A stretch of DNA of 64,000 nt, from the NCBI GenBank assembly GCA_013339895.1, contig JABACO010000004.1, forward strand, positions 12,468,313 to 12,532,312. Direction: 5' to 3'. Source of the DNA: Ephydatia muelleri. Lineage: Eukaryota; Porifera; Demospongiae; Spongillida; Spongillidae. The notes beneath the pieces were generated by a model. The model searched no databases, was not told where the DNA came from, and saw nothing but the letters and a program-made list of their open reading frames with translations. This document shows, in pieces, positions 20,600 through 34,530 of the stretch. How positions within the stretch are numbered: the first letter of the stretch is position 1; each line of letters begins with the position of its first letter. The position numbers and the translations under genes are program-made.

Positions 20600-21510
20600 G
20601 TAGGGTCTGTCCCTCTGAACTTGTTCTCCAATCTTGTGGGGAAAAGATGCACGTACAAGGGACCAACCCCAAGGGGAAGTTATGCATGTACAAAGGACCA
20701 ATCCTATGGGGACACAATGCATGTACAAAGGTATGTACAGAGGGATGTACAAAGGTAGACCAATTCTATGGGGAAAAGATGCATGCTCATTGGACCATTC
20801 CTAAGGGAAAACAATGCACATACAAGGGAATGTACAAAGTAGACCAATCCTATGAGGACATGACGATGCATGTTCAGTACAAAGGTATGCACAAAGGGCC
20901 AATCTTATGGGGACAAGAGAGGGACAAGAGGCATGCACAAAGGTATGAACGAAGGACCAATCCTATGGGACACTGCATGTTTGTTACATGTAAGTGAGCG
21001 CTCATGTATTTCATGTATGAAGAATCAGTCATATGAGAACCTAATATGCTTCGAGAGATGAGTTGTCAAAAGGAATTCTTCTACAAAGGACTACATGCAA
21101 CAATACAGAGGAAAAAACAAAGAGTACGGATGCTCATTCCAATATAAATTGTGAATAGAATCAGTGGCTTCTACACGAGCATTTAAATGATCAGAATGCG
21201 CATGTGCATGTGACAATATGTGTGTGTGTACTATCTTATCCGAGAGGTTTATTGTATGCCATGTGTATAACTGGTGTGTTGAGTACACTGTACTGTACAT
21301 TGTGCATAAGAATATGCCACACAATACATGTACAGGTCCATGTAGTACTCAACAATGCATGTGTGTATATTTGTATCTCTGTTATTTTTCATGTGTGCAC
21401 AAATGCATAGGTGCATTATCTGTGAGCTAAATATTTTGTTAGATGAAAAGCCATAGACGAGTGCATGGCAGAAATGTTAGCAATGGTTATGGCAAATAGG
21501 AAAGCTATAT
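20600..21510 (-). repeat. Right arm of the large inverted repeat, with inverted module array
   Basis: This is the reverse complement of much of 17170-18460. 20640-20990 holds at least seven units with the core GGACCAATCCTATGGGGA, the complement of the left-arm core. 21065-21510 matches the left arm back to the GCAAATAGGAAAGC landmark. No LINE insertion is present, so this arm shows the pre-insertion state. Confidence 0.7.
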
Positions 21511-23011
21511 TACACTATTGCAATAACCTTACGCGCGCGTTGAAGGATTAATTAGGCACTAGATTTTCTTTACATGCATTACATTAGGCATACAGAATGA
21601 GATTGTTGTAAGTTACAGAATTGTATCAAATCCTCATAAATCAACATTTTCAAAACCCACAATTTCAAAGTTATTCAACATTAAACGTTATAACTAATAA
21701 TTTTAAATAATTTGTGGTCTTTAGAATTTTCAAGTTCGATTTGTTGTTAATATTTACTAATGCTACTCAAATTCAATCCTTTTTAACATTTAGAGTAATG
21801 TGTAGTTTATAAATCGTTCATTAATTTTAGATGTCGTACAGTATTGTATCGCATTAATTAATAAGCATATATGGACTTGAAGTCAGCCTACTTCAGACTG
21901 AAGAGCAAGCACTTTTTATGCAGTTCCTGTGTATTGCATATTTCAGTACAAGAACACATCAGATGTTCGTATTTAGTATTTTTTTAAATTAATTTTAAAA
22001 AGTATATATATATTGTCATTATGATGACCTGGTATTTGGAAATTTTGAATAAGTACTTCAAAATGATTTATGATAGTGTACACTGTGTCCAACAATTGAT
22101 AAATCCAGCTTTCTAAATATCTTTCAATTAATTACACTTAAAAAATACGAGATAATACAGAATATTGGCATAAACAGCTATTACCATAATCAAACACACT
22201 TAAACAATATGGAGGTCAGCTAAGGAAGGAAGTGTTCCTCTATAGAGGCTGCAATGTTATTGCTTACATAATAACTTAAAAAGTATTTACCTAAATATAA
22301 TGAATCGAAATCAAATGTTAATTTATAACTAACCATAGTAAATATCTGTATCATTGAATGTCCTTTAGTTTATTAAATTTCAGGTATTCATAAGTAAACA
22401 CAAATCAACCATTTAAATAAAGTTACCATCACTATTCAAGTTTAAATGACTATTGACAATTAATTTAAGTTAGTTAGAAAACCTGTACCTAAAATGAATT
22501 ATGTATTCAATTGCAGCAGGCAGAGTTATATATAGTCAAACATTTTATTTTGAACTTTATTATGAGTAGGTTTGCATATTTTCCTTGTCTTATTTATTAC
22601 ATAATTACCATTTCTTTCTCTTTGAACTAGTTATTGTTGACCAATACGTACCACTTGTGTACACAACACAAATGGCTAAACAACTTGACACATTTGTTGT
22701 AAAATTTTATTTCAATCTCCGCTGTGGTTTAGTTTCAGCTTGAAAATTGGTGTGCATCTTACTGGATGTGGTGGTGTCTTTAATGGTGGTGGTGTGATCC
22801 CCCACACTTGAAGTTTGTTCCTGGAAATCACCCAAGATCTTTGACATTTGTCTGCATCCACATTTGTATGTGCCATAATTGTAGAATTAGAAATGGATGA
22901 AGTCAGGAAGACATATGTGACAGTGTGACAGAGACAGACCATATAAGAACAGTGCAAACATCAAATGATTAATATGATTTATGGACAAATGTTTTGCACT
23001 ACTTACACATG
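21511..23011. other. AT-rich intergenic
   Basis: About 1.5 kb of highly AT-rich DNA, with no ORF, splice site cluster or repeat that I can support. Confidence 0.65.
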
Positions 23012-23762
23012 TATAGGGGTGAGTATGTGAGGGTATGGGTGAGCATGTGAGGATCTGGGTGAGCATGTGAGGGTATGGGTGAGCATGTGAGGGTATGGGT
23101 GAGCATGTGAGGGTATGGGTGAGCATGTGAAGGTATGGGTGAGCATGTGAGGGTATGGGTCAGCATGTGAGGGTATGGGTGAGCATGTGAGGTATGGGTG
23201 AGCATGTGAGGATATGGGTGAGCATGTGAGGTATGCATGAGCATGTGAGGATCTGGGTGAGCACATGAGGGTATGGGTGAGCATGTGAGGGTATGGGTGA
23301 GCATGTGAGGGTATGGGTGAGCACGTAAATGTATGGGTGAGCATGCGAAGGTATGGGTGAGCATGTGAAGGAATGGGTGAGCATGCGAGGACCTGGGTGA
23401 GCATGTGAAGGTATGGGTGAGCATGTGAAGGTATGGGTGAGCATGTGAAGGTATGGGTGAGCATGTGAAGGTATGGGTGAGCATGTGAAGGTATGGGTGA
23501 GCATGTGAAGGTATGGGTGAGCATGTGAAGGTATGGGTGAGCATGTGAAGGTATGGGTGAGCATGTGAAGGTATGGGTGAGCATGTGAAGGTATGGGTGA
23601 GCATGTGAAGGTATGGGTGAGCATGTGAAGGTATGGGTGAGCATGTGAAGGTATGGGTGAGCATGTGAAGGTATGGGTGAGCATGTGAAGGTATGGGTGA
23701 GCATGTGAAGGTATGGGTGAGCATGTGAAGGTATGGGTGAGCATGTGAAGGTATGGGTGAGT
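23012..23762. repeat. 20-bp minisatellite (GGGTGAGCATGTGAAGGTAT)n, about 37 copies
   Basis: Tandem 20-bp units. The 3' half (about 23400-23760) is nearly perfect GTGAAGG units. The 5' half is GTGAGGG variants with single-base deletions, so homogenisation seems to have spread from one side. Open frames on the minus strand are artefacts of the periodicity. Confidence 0.97.
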
Positions 23763-26010
<2,248 letters not shown>

Positions 26011-26296
26011 ATCATATTCATGCTTTCAAGGTCAGCCCTTACAAGGTCAGCCCTTACAATGCAAGCAGCTGCTATCCTATGTCCAGACATGTCAACAAGC
26101 CATAAATGGAAGATATCTGGTTTATATAAGCACATTCATCAGAAATGGTTCCTATTCTGTTTGTTTTAAGTCAAGGGGAGGAGTAGGGGTAGTGGTAGGG
26201 TTTAAGGCATAGCAATTCTATTTTAGTGTGAAATCTGGTTAAATTTTAATCGTTCATAGGGGCTTTGTGTAGTTTTTTGTTTTAGAAGGATTAAAG

Positions 26297-26309
26297 CCAA
26301 TTGACGTCA
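26297..26309 (+). promoter_or_regulatory. CCAAT box next to a perfect CRE (TGACGTCA)
   Basis: CCAAT at 26297-26301 runs directly into the full 8-bp palindrome TGACGTCA at 26302-26309, about 50 bp before the ATG of the OAS-like gene. CREB/ATF proteins bind this palindrome in animals. Use as a promoter element here is inferred from position only. Confidence 0.35.
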
Positions 26310-26359
26310 AGTGAAGGGACTAACTTGTTTAACGAAAGTGTGTATCATTCCACGGCAAT

Positions 26360-29300
26360 ATGGCAACATGCCCGGTAAGTGGTAACAAAGATGGCGATAA
26401 ACAGTCACAGGTAGACGAGATGAATCAGGAACTCTCGGCCCTCAGTATTAAGGCTCTGAAGGAGATGATTCGGGGTGCAGGCCTATCATTAGAAGGATGC
26501 ATAGAGAAGAGTGATCTTGTGGCTCGTGCTGCCACAATTCATAAACGTGCTGCACCACCCAATATGAAGGTATCATTTGCACCAAGCACATCATTGTCGC
26601 CACCAACACAACAATCCGACGAGGAAAGCGAGAAGAGAAAGTTCATAGTGGCTCGAGCAAGCCGTGATCCTCCCGATATACTTGCTGTCGTGCATCTCGC
26701 TGAGCTTTGGGAGATGAATTGGCTGATTAAAGGTGTGGAGATGTCGATTCCTAAATGCCTTGCTCTCTATGGCTGGCTTCAAATGTGCTGGTTTAGTTCT
26801 GAGAATGCGCAGAATGCCTTATCCCTTTTGCAGCGAGCGAAAGACACGAATAATTCTTACGGGTTCCTGTTCTGGGGTTTGATTGTGGAGAGCGCATATG
26901 ATAATGCCATTGACGTTGGCTCAGAAGCGTCGACATGTTACTGCGAGTCTGCACGCCTCGGAAATCAATATGGCATGTTTAATCATGCACATGTCTTGGC
27001 AGCTCGTGGAGAACACAAAAAGGCAATTGAGTCATGGAAAATTGCAATGAAACATGGGCCTTCATTGTTCGAGCTGTACCGCTGTTACCATTATGGACAT
27101 GGCTGCACACAAGATGATCTGAAAGCAAAGGAGTATTTACAGCAGGCTGCTGATGATGACTATGTCCCTGCATGTACTACCTTGAGTGAGTGGTATGGTT
27201 CTGGCTGGGAGAATGTGCTTCATAAGAACTCGAAGAAGCAAGCATATTGGTGCAAGAAGGCCACTAGCTTATCAGAGAACCAACGTTTGCCTATTTATTT
27301 ACACCCCTTGCGGAGCTTACTTGGGACAAATCCCACTCCAGCCTGGTGGAAGTCCCTAAGAGCAGTGGTGGAGTTGATGAAAAAAAGTGGAGAAGGAACC
27401 AAGTCTCAGGGCGCAGCAAGTGCTGAAGTAGATAACACATTTGACACATCAAAGTTTGCCTTTGATGGAGCAGAAAGATTCATGATTCAGATGAATCTGA
27501 CACCATCTAATGAAGGTGGCATCGGTGACTTTGGTTCAACTCCAACAAACGATTTGTTTCTTCAGAGAGCAGAGAGCTTGGTCCTAAAATCGGACGCAAG
27601 GCAACTACTGCAGGGTATTGTGGAGGAAATTTCAGATGTTCTGACCAGCAGTAAAGTGATTTCCTCATTGGAAGTTTGTGGTTCGTATGGGAAGGGCACT
27701 GCTGTGAGTGGTTGTGCTGACCTTGACTTGGTGGCAATGACTGTGAAACCCTTTGAGAGCGATATGTACCTGTCTCTGCAGCGCCATGTAGCCAATAAGC
27801 TCAAAGACACCCTCAAGGTGGATATAAAGAATAAACCACTGGCTGTATCCTTCACATACAAGGACGTGGAAATTGATGTGGTAATTGCTAGCCCCAATAT
27901 TGAGCCCATTTCACAGTGTTACCTTTCACCTCGGCCACGTTTCTTTCGTAGGCCCTCGTTATCTGTTCAAGAGTGCGCTTTCCTTCGTGCACAGCCCCCT
28001 TTGTTTGGTGCTGTTGTGCGACTATTGAAGAATTGGCGAGCTAGTGCAGACAAATGGCCTCATGGGTGCAAGCCACGTTCCTTTCTACTGGAGCTCATTG
28101 CATTAGCAGCAGTTCAGAAAATTAATGCCTCTCAGTTCACTGAAGAAAGTGTTCGTGATGGCTTCATCACTTCACTGGAGTTGCTGCTGCAAGTAACCAA
28201 TGGCAATCTGAAGCTTTACTGGGTTGATAACTATCCTGAATATTGCATCCAGTTTGAGAACCATGATGGACCGATTGTGATGGATCCCTTCGATCCCACA
28301 AACAACTTGGCTGGGCTGCTTCAGATCCAGGATTGGCATCCCCTGAGCCAGCTGGCTGAGCAGACCCTCATTGCAATAAGAGATTGCAACCTTGTGCAGA
28401 GAGTCATTCAAATTACACCAACTGCTGAGCAAAGAGTGTCTGCTATCTCTCCCCAGTATAGATTTTCATGTTTTGTTCTCAGGGCAGAGCAGTTAATGAG
28501 TGCTGGGAATCTGGAGGAAGCACTGGATGCCCTGGCAGCTGCATCACAGATTGACAGCTCGAACACAAAATTGCAACATATGTGGGACAAGTGCATCACA
28601 CAACTGTTTTCCGAAGAACGTATGGCAAAACAATCATCATTGACCGAAGCTGAGTTGTTATTGAAGTTAAAGGATCCTACTCTGTACCCAGTAGAAGCTT
28701 CTAAACTCCTGATGGAAGCTGGAAAGATTGGGATTCCCCGATCGCTATCAAAAGCTGTTTCCAGTTTCATGCAAAGGGATGTGAATGCATGCAAAGAGAT
28801 GGGCATCTCATTTTCAGATTTCATGCGTTCACGTGATGAGGCTGATAATGACCCCTCAGAAGATGATGAACGTGATGCTAGTATGGATGAGCTTGATTCC
28901 TCTTTACAGATCTCCAGTCCACTATCAAAGTCAGCTTTTAAGGATGGAAAGTACAATGCATGGTTGATATTGAGGCAACAAACTGACAAGTTATCTTCGA
29001 AAGAGCTGCGAGAATTGTACACTAGGGCAAGTCTGCAGTCTGTGTTGGCAGATGATGCACTTCGTGTGGGTAAGGATGTTATTGGCCTTGATCGTACGGC
29101 AGCTTCTATCCTAGCATCAGTAACAACTACTATGGGGCTTGGGTTACAAGCCCACACCCTCGCTGCTGCAAAGCGATTGATGCAAGAAGCGTCTGCAGAG
29201 ATCCAGGCCTTACCTCACTGTGGCCTCAGTCTGCAAGTGGCAGCCAACATTGTCCTTGTGCAGATACATATGACAAATCTGGCATGGGTAAAGGCTAGCG

Positions 29301-29947
29301 AAGCTTTGAAGCCTTTATTGGAGAGAAACGACTTGTGGAATCGAGCTGATGTTTGCTACTTTATTGGAAATACCATCGTGCTCACATCCAATGACAGAGA
29401 GGCAGCAATCCCATGGCATGAACGAGGGATCACAGCAGACCCCACCTTCCGCCAGAATCTCTGGGCACTCGGACATGCAATGATTTACGCAAAGTCAACA
29501 CTTGAAGCTGACTCTGAGCAAAAATCTCGCATGAGGAAGACTGCAGAGAAGCACTTATGGCAGTACATCAAGCAAGGGGTGCCAGAAGATAAAGAGCGTA
29601 GTGATGCGCTGTATGAGCTGGTCAACATGGCATTGTGTGAAGAAAACTTTCAGGAGGCTCATCGCAGATTGGAGATGTCAATTGAGGCAGATATCAAGTG
29701 CACTCAGATCTACAATAACCCTAGTTACAGTGCTGTTAAGAATCGTCTCCAAAGGTTTGCAACTAAAAAGGAGCAGGTGGTAGCAAAGTTGAAGGGATCT
29801 GTGCGCAGTGATGATCCTGGGATTGATTTATTTTTTGACACTCTGAAAACAAAACTGTGTGGAAATCCACTCCTGATTACTATTGATCCTGCAATGCAAA
29901 TGAAGAATTTGGAAAGTTTTTTAAACATGACCAAGTACCTTGCTTAG
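26360..29947 (+). CDS. OAS-like nucleotidyltransferase with SAP-like, Sel1/TPR regions
   Basis: An intact single-exon ORF of 1195 codons. Residues about 27-60 (LSIKALKEMIRGAGLSLEG, then EKSDLVARA) look like a SAP/ARMET-C-type helical domain. Residues about 150-330 carry Sel1/TPR-like repeats. Residues about 400-670 form a polymerase-beta-type nucleotidyltransferase with GSYGKGT at 441-447, Asp454 and Asp456, and the third Asp at 506 (VEIDVVIA). VRLLKNWRAS, KPRSFLLELIALAA and DPFDPTNNLAG (Asp642) follow. The last three resemble the helical half of 2'-5'-oligoadenylate synthetases (OAS motif DPADPT). All three catalytic aspartates are present, so activity is plausible. Residues about 700-1160 contain TPR-like helices with an acidic linker near 830-850. 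OAS genes are known from sponges; this multidomain layout is unusual. A polyadenylation signal lies 28 nt past the stop. GTAAGT right after codon 5 looks like a splice donor. Confidence 0.85.
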   Translation: MATCPVSGNKDGDKQSQVDEMNQELSALSIKALKEMIRGAGLSLEGCIEKSDLVARAATIHKRAAPPNMKVSFAPSTSLSPPTQQSDEESEKRKFIVARASRDPPDILAVVHLAELWEMNWLIKGVEMSIPKCLALYGWLQMCWFSSENAQNALSLLQRAKDTNNSYGFLFWGLIVESAYDNAIDVGSEASTCYCESARLGNQYGMFNHAHVLAARGEHKKAIESWKIAMKHGPSLFELYRCYHYGHGCTQDDLKAKEYLQQAADDDYVPACTTLSEWYGSGWENVLHKNSKKQAYWCKKATSLSENQRLPIYLHPLRSLLGTNPTPAWWKSLRAVVELMKKSGEGTKSQGAASAEVDNTFDTSKFAFDGAERFMIQMNLTPSNEGGIGDFGSTPTNDLFLQRAESLVLKSDARQLLQGIVEEISDVLTSSKVISSLEVCGSYGKGTAVSGCADLDLVAMTVKPFESDMYLSLQRHVANKLKDTLKVDIKNKPLAVSFTYKDVEIDVVIASPNIEPISQCYLSPRPRFFRRPSLSVQECAFLRAQPPLFGAVVRLLKNWRASADKWPHGCKPRSFLLELIALAAVQKINASQFTEESVRDGFITSLELLLQVTNGNLKLYWVDNYPEYCIQFENHDGPIVMDPFDPTNNLAGLLQIQDWHPLSQLAEQTLIAIRDCNLVQRVIQITPTAEQRVSAISPQYRFSCFVLRAEQLMSAGNLEEALDALAAASQIDSSNTKLQHMWDKCITQLFSEERMAKQSSLTEAELLLKLKDPTLYPVEASKLLMEAGKIGIPRSLSKAVSSFMQRDVNACKEMGISFSDFMRSRDEADNDPSEDDERDASMDELDSSLQISSPLSKSAFKDGKYNAWLILRQQTDKLSSKELRELYTRASLQSVLADDALRVGKDVIGLDRTAASILASVTTTMGLGLQAHTLAAAKRLMQEASAEIQALPHCGLSLQVAANIVLVQIHMTNLAWVKASEALKPLLERNDLWNRADVCYFIGNTIVLTSNDREAAIPWHERGITADPTFRQNLWALGHAMIYAKSTLEADSEQKSRMRKTAEKHLWQYIKQGVPEDKERSDALYELVNMALCEENFQEAHRRLEMSIEADIKCTQIYNNPSYSAVKNRLQRFATKKEQVVAKLKGSVRSDDPGIDLFFDTLKTKLCGNPLLITIDPAMQMKNLESFLNMTKYLA

Positions 29948-29974
29948 AAAAAGGCCTCACTTTAGGTGTTCAGA

Positions 29975-29980
29975 AATAAA
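29975..29980 (+). promoter_or_regulatory. Polyadenylation signal AATAAA of the OAS-like gene
   Basis: A canonical hexamer 28 nt after the stop codon, implying a very short 3' UTR. Confidence 0.6.
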
Positions 29981-32146
29981 ATATAAATGCGTTCTTTTTC
30001 CCCAGTATACCGTCCCCGATTGATGAATCTTTGAGACAAATATTACTGTGAAAGACATTTATTATCTTGTTGAACCATGTACTGTTTTAAATGCCATATA
30101 TGTACATGTACGATTTTTAGTACGCTTTGCACTTTATAGGTCAGCTCATTTATGTGGATCGTAAAAATGGGACTATGAAGACAAAGAGCACTTGTACCGA
30201 GGTATCATTAGCCTTATGCGTGTTTCTATTAATGTGAGCCAGAACGATAACACGTGAGTGTATACGCTCACATGTTGCCATAGCCATACTACTCAGCCAC
30301 TCATTGTAGATAGTAAATTCACTTAAAAGTTTCAGCTTTTCAATGCATGGTAGAAGCCTATTTACGATCTGCGCTTGCATTGTGTGACAAGCGTGTGAAT
30401 ATCCTATCAATTGATGCATAGAGAGCGGTCCATATAATATCTCTGGTTAGTACTTGTAGCGGCTTGATTCGCTATGAAGAAGAAAACAATGATTTCATTG
30501 CTGCAAAGAAAACAACAATTTCTATAGTAGAGCTATTGCATTCGTTTAGTTGAGTTCGTTAGCATGGTCAGTTGTGCACGGTGCATGCATGCAGTATTAA
30601 ATCGCTCTAAATTTGTAGTGGATGCATGCATGTGCATGCATGCATGCATGTATTTGATCGGCAAAACTGATCAAATTTGTGTAGAATATATACGGTCTTT
30701 ACTGAGATATCCTGTACAGTATACAAGTATGCTGCACATAATATAATTCATATAACGGGTTACTTTTAAATACATTTCTTAGACATAATATGGGTTTTGG
30801 GATACACAGTGGGGATACACAACAGATCATATTGCAAGAGCAGGGAAACTGATTTAAATCCTCGAGCACTTAATATCTCATCCTTCCAGTATACCTGATT
30901 TTCTTAGTATATCTTAATTCTTTCTCGTCTGCACTGGATAACAGTGAAGTGGCTGTCATTTTTTGCTGTCAGCATTATCTCCTCTGCATGTTGGATGCCA
31001 CTTACATGAGCTGCAGTAGCTGCACTTTGCAACATCATTCAGTTTTGTCAACCCCTAATGAGGGTAATCCGTTATGAAATGTATATTATGTGCAGCATAC
31101 TTGTAAATTGTACAGGATTTCTCAAAATCTAAAATACAGTAGAGATATTTTACAGTTTCCCAGAAAATGATACCAACTACTTTTTTGCTATTTGTATAGC
31201 ATCTCTATGTTCAACTTTATTTGCTTGTCCTTGAACGAACGAATGTTTAATAACCCCCTGCCCCTCACAAAACATTCCATGCAGGCCAAGCTAAAGAAGG
31301 CCAACACTTACAGCATGTACACTAAACATATACAATAGCTCTGTGATGGCCAGTCCAAATTTCAACATGTAAGAATAGCATCATGAAAGATACAACTGTA
31401 CTGTATTGTATCAGTACATCTAAAAACTAGTTCCACATATGCCCTTGCAGTATACAATACCATATGATAAATTGGCTGTGTTTTCCTTCCATAGCTGTGT
31501 GATACAAAGGCTGCTGTCCGGAGGTACAATTTCGGAGTTGGAGAGCACCTTCCTCTTGTCGGCCCTCCAAGGGATGTCCAGTCAAGGGTGTTGCTGTTGT
31601 CTTTTTTTCTTTGGAATGAAACACCACATGACTTACCATTCCCTTGTAGCTCCTGGAGTGTTGCTCCACAAAGTGATTGAGGATATGCATGCAGATATGT
31701 GCAGAGGAATCCAAGGAGACATACAGTGTCAAGAATGCTCCTCTACTTCCCATTGAATTGCATGGATCATGTAGAACTGCATATAGTGCTGCGAATCATG
31801 GGTATACACCTCATATACACTCGAGAAGTATTCCAACTGCAGAAATCGCCCATGCATATACATAGGCGGTCATCTTGCTTTTCATTTTTCAAATTGATAT
31901 AATTTCCGATAAATCGGTCTGATTGCGAAACTGTGCTTCATAAAATTATAACATGAACCATTGGTGTACAAGACAAAAAAATATTTTCTACCGCGCATAA
32001 TTTATCCATTAACGAATAAGTCATTACAAAATACCTGCGTCATCTTGGAATGAAGTATGGCTGCAACTGTTAAATAACTCAAAGACAGGTTGAATTTTTT
32101 TAAATGCACACAATTAAAAATCAACTTATCAGCTATGGATGCAATG
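29981..32146. other. Intergenic, no supported gene
   Basis: Only short open frames without motifs. A run of TGCATGCA words occurs near 30580-30650. Confidence 0.6.
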
Positions 32147-32260
32147 ATAGTCTCAGACCCAGATTTTCGCAGCAGCGGATGGATTACATCACCCATTTTC
32201 ACGTAGCAGTGATGTAATCCATCCGCTGCTGTGAAAATCTGGGTCTGGGTAGGAGACTAC
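32147..32260. repeat. Foldback MITE, full hairpin
   Basis: Arms of about 45 bp (TAGTCTC, then GACCCAGATTTT, then GGATGGATTACATCAC) pair with their reverse complement across a short loop of about 16 bp. The same arm sequence recurs at 39.53, 40.5, 41.02 and 42.07 kb, defining a family with the terminus TAGTCTCGTACCCAGACC. Confidence 0.85.
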
Positions 32261-33194
32261 GATCCAGCTACGTGTAGACCTATAGGATAGTTCCGCTAAC
32301 ATCACAAATTTCATACGACTTCATGTAAGTGTCCCCAGCGTTGATACATCTATTGGCTGAGCAGCCGCTCGAGGTAAGCAGCCTACCATATCATTCTCAT
32401 TTCATGTCATCGATCTGTCTACTAGTACGCGGTATAGAAAAACACAGACTCGAAGCTTTTAGGATTCCATGTAGTTGATGTTTAAATGCTCATTTCCCCC
32501 GCCCCCGGGCCCACCTCGCTCTCAGCCTCGACTCAGCCTTGCAGAATGCCCTAGATGGGCGTGTCCTAGCTGGCGTTGAACAGGTCTCATTTTTACTAAA
32601 TATCTATGGCAACACATATAACGCCATTTTAAAATGGCGTCTTATCATTTGCACTATTTAAAAAAAAAAAAGTCCCCAAATTCTTCATATTTGGATATAT
32701 AGTTGTAGAACAGTTTTAAAGGGTAGCAAAGTTGTAACCCACTCTGTTCATTAGTTCCAACTAATGGAATATCTTATATTAATTAGCAAGATTTTTTTCC
32801 ATTTAGTGTACAATTAAGTCTATGGAATATAATATTTTCATTTATGGTTCCTGAATTTTGGACGGTACAAGGTACAAACTTTGAAATTGCCGACATTTGA
32901 ACATTATTTAGAGTAGTATTAGTGGGTAGCAAAAATTTGCAGGTCCGTTATTTAATTAAATAATAATCAGTTTGTAAAATCGCCAATACAATCATTCTCT
33001 ATGGAACGTACCGTGGAATGAAATCCAAAAATTTACAAACCGCACTTGAACTTTCGTGACCGTTGATCTCTGCATATGATATACAATGTAACATTATATG
33101 CATGTGTACATGTGTGTAAATAATAACCGGCTCCCTAAATCACTTAAATGAAGATTTATGATACTGATCACATGCTAGAACTAGACACCAAATG
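32261..33194. other. AT-rich intergenic
   Basis: No coding or repeat feature supported. Confidence 0.55.
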
Positions 33195-33902
33195 CAGTGA
33201 TGTTCATCGAAAATGCAATAATGCACATTTTTGATAATATCTCATGAATGGTATATGATTTATCATGCCAATTTCATTTTTAGATTCAGCATCTATTTCT
33301 AAACAGAGTACATTCACTTTAATTCAATTATAAATTGTAAAGAAAACAATGCACCATAGTAAACAACTGCTGGTCAGGTTGGATGTTCAAGGCCTGCTAT
33401 AACTCCTCTATTCTTTGCAATTAAGCTACCAAATTTGCTTTGTATGTACCCAACACAAGTGAGTACCTATAGTGTTGTGTTGAGCTCTTAAGTCTCACTC
33501 GCTGTGGAGATCGGTAGGAAAGTATCACTTTTCAGAGGGAGGGTCTTCGTATGAATTCGGCCAAATTAGTTTGAATTAAGGGTTAAAATGAACTTTTTTG
33601 AAATGAGAGGTCCCTGAAGTATCCACATATTTATAAATATTTTTTGGCAGCTTGCTATCGGTATTAAACAATCCGTGAAAGGTTAAAAAGCTTAACATTG
33701 AAAGCCATTTTCACCCGTTTTTAGGATTCTCCGTATATCATAGTAAACATGCAGTAAGTATTTGTGTTTGTAAGCACTGTACGTAAATTTTAAAAGCATT
33801 TCTACATGTAGAATACTTGATAGAATAAGTAAAAACGCAGATATCATGATTATCAAAAATGTGCATTATTGCATTTTCCCCCTCATTCGGTGAATACCAC
33901 TG
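33195..33902. mobile_element. Non-autonomous DNA element with CAGTG...CACTG inverted ends
   Basis: The left end CAGTGATGTTCATCG and right end CGGTGAATACCACTG are inverted relatives. They are followed inward by a shared AAAATGCAATAATGCACAT and TTTTTGATAAT (33210-33239 against 33850-33880). About 700 bp of non-coding DNA lies between. The right end has an extra AATGAGGGGG. I found no clear target-site duplication. Confidence 0.55.
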
Positions 33903-34195
33903 TACATGCATAAGTGGAATTGGCTTGGCATAGCAAAAACTGTGGATTGATTATAAAGACTGCTCACAAATATATGTTATGGTTACTCTATATCATTATC
34001 AGTTTCTGAAAACTGCTAAGTCTTTCATCCCAGTGTCCCGTGATGAGAGGGGCTTCCCCTCCTTCCTGTGCAGGGCTGCGGTGCTGGAGGGTCCCTGCTT
34101 GGGTACTCTCCAGGATTGGAAGGGTTAACATTGACCTGGACAGATAAAATATACATGTACACAATGTATCATGTTGTTGGAGATCCCTTTCCTTA

Positions 34196-34530
34196 GAACT
34201 CACCTCCCACCTCCCCACATACCACATAAGCCCTCCACTCCCCCACAGACCTCCCACTCCCACCAACCTCCCACCTCCCCACACCTCCACCTCCCCACAT
34301 ACTCCCACCTCCCCCACACCTCCCACCTCCCCCACATACCTCCCACCTCCCCCACATACCTCCCACCTCCCCCACACCTCCCACCTCCCCCACATACTCC
34401 ACCTCCCCCACATACCGCCCAACCTCCCCCACATACCTCCCCCTCCCCCACAATACCTCCCACCTCCCCCAACATTACCTCCCACCTCCCCCACATACCT
34501 CCCACCTCCCCCACATACCTCCCATCTCCC
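34196..34530. repeat. About 21-bp tandem repeat built from the splice donor
   Basis: The intron following dynein exon 34519-34665 begins with many copies of a unit reading, on the minus strand, GGTATGTGGGGGAGGTGGGA. Each unit recreates the exon-end/donor sequence GGGAG|GTATGT. There are about 15 degenerate units. Confidence 0.85.

Noticed and set aside
31427..31902. Overlapping 60-108-codon frames on both strands
   Set aside because: No family signature on either strand; frames of this size occur by chance.
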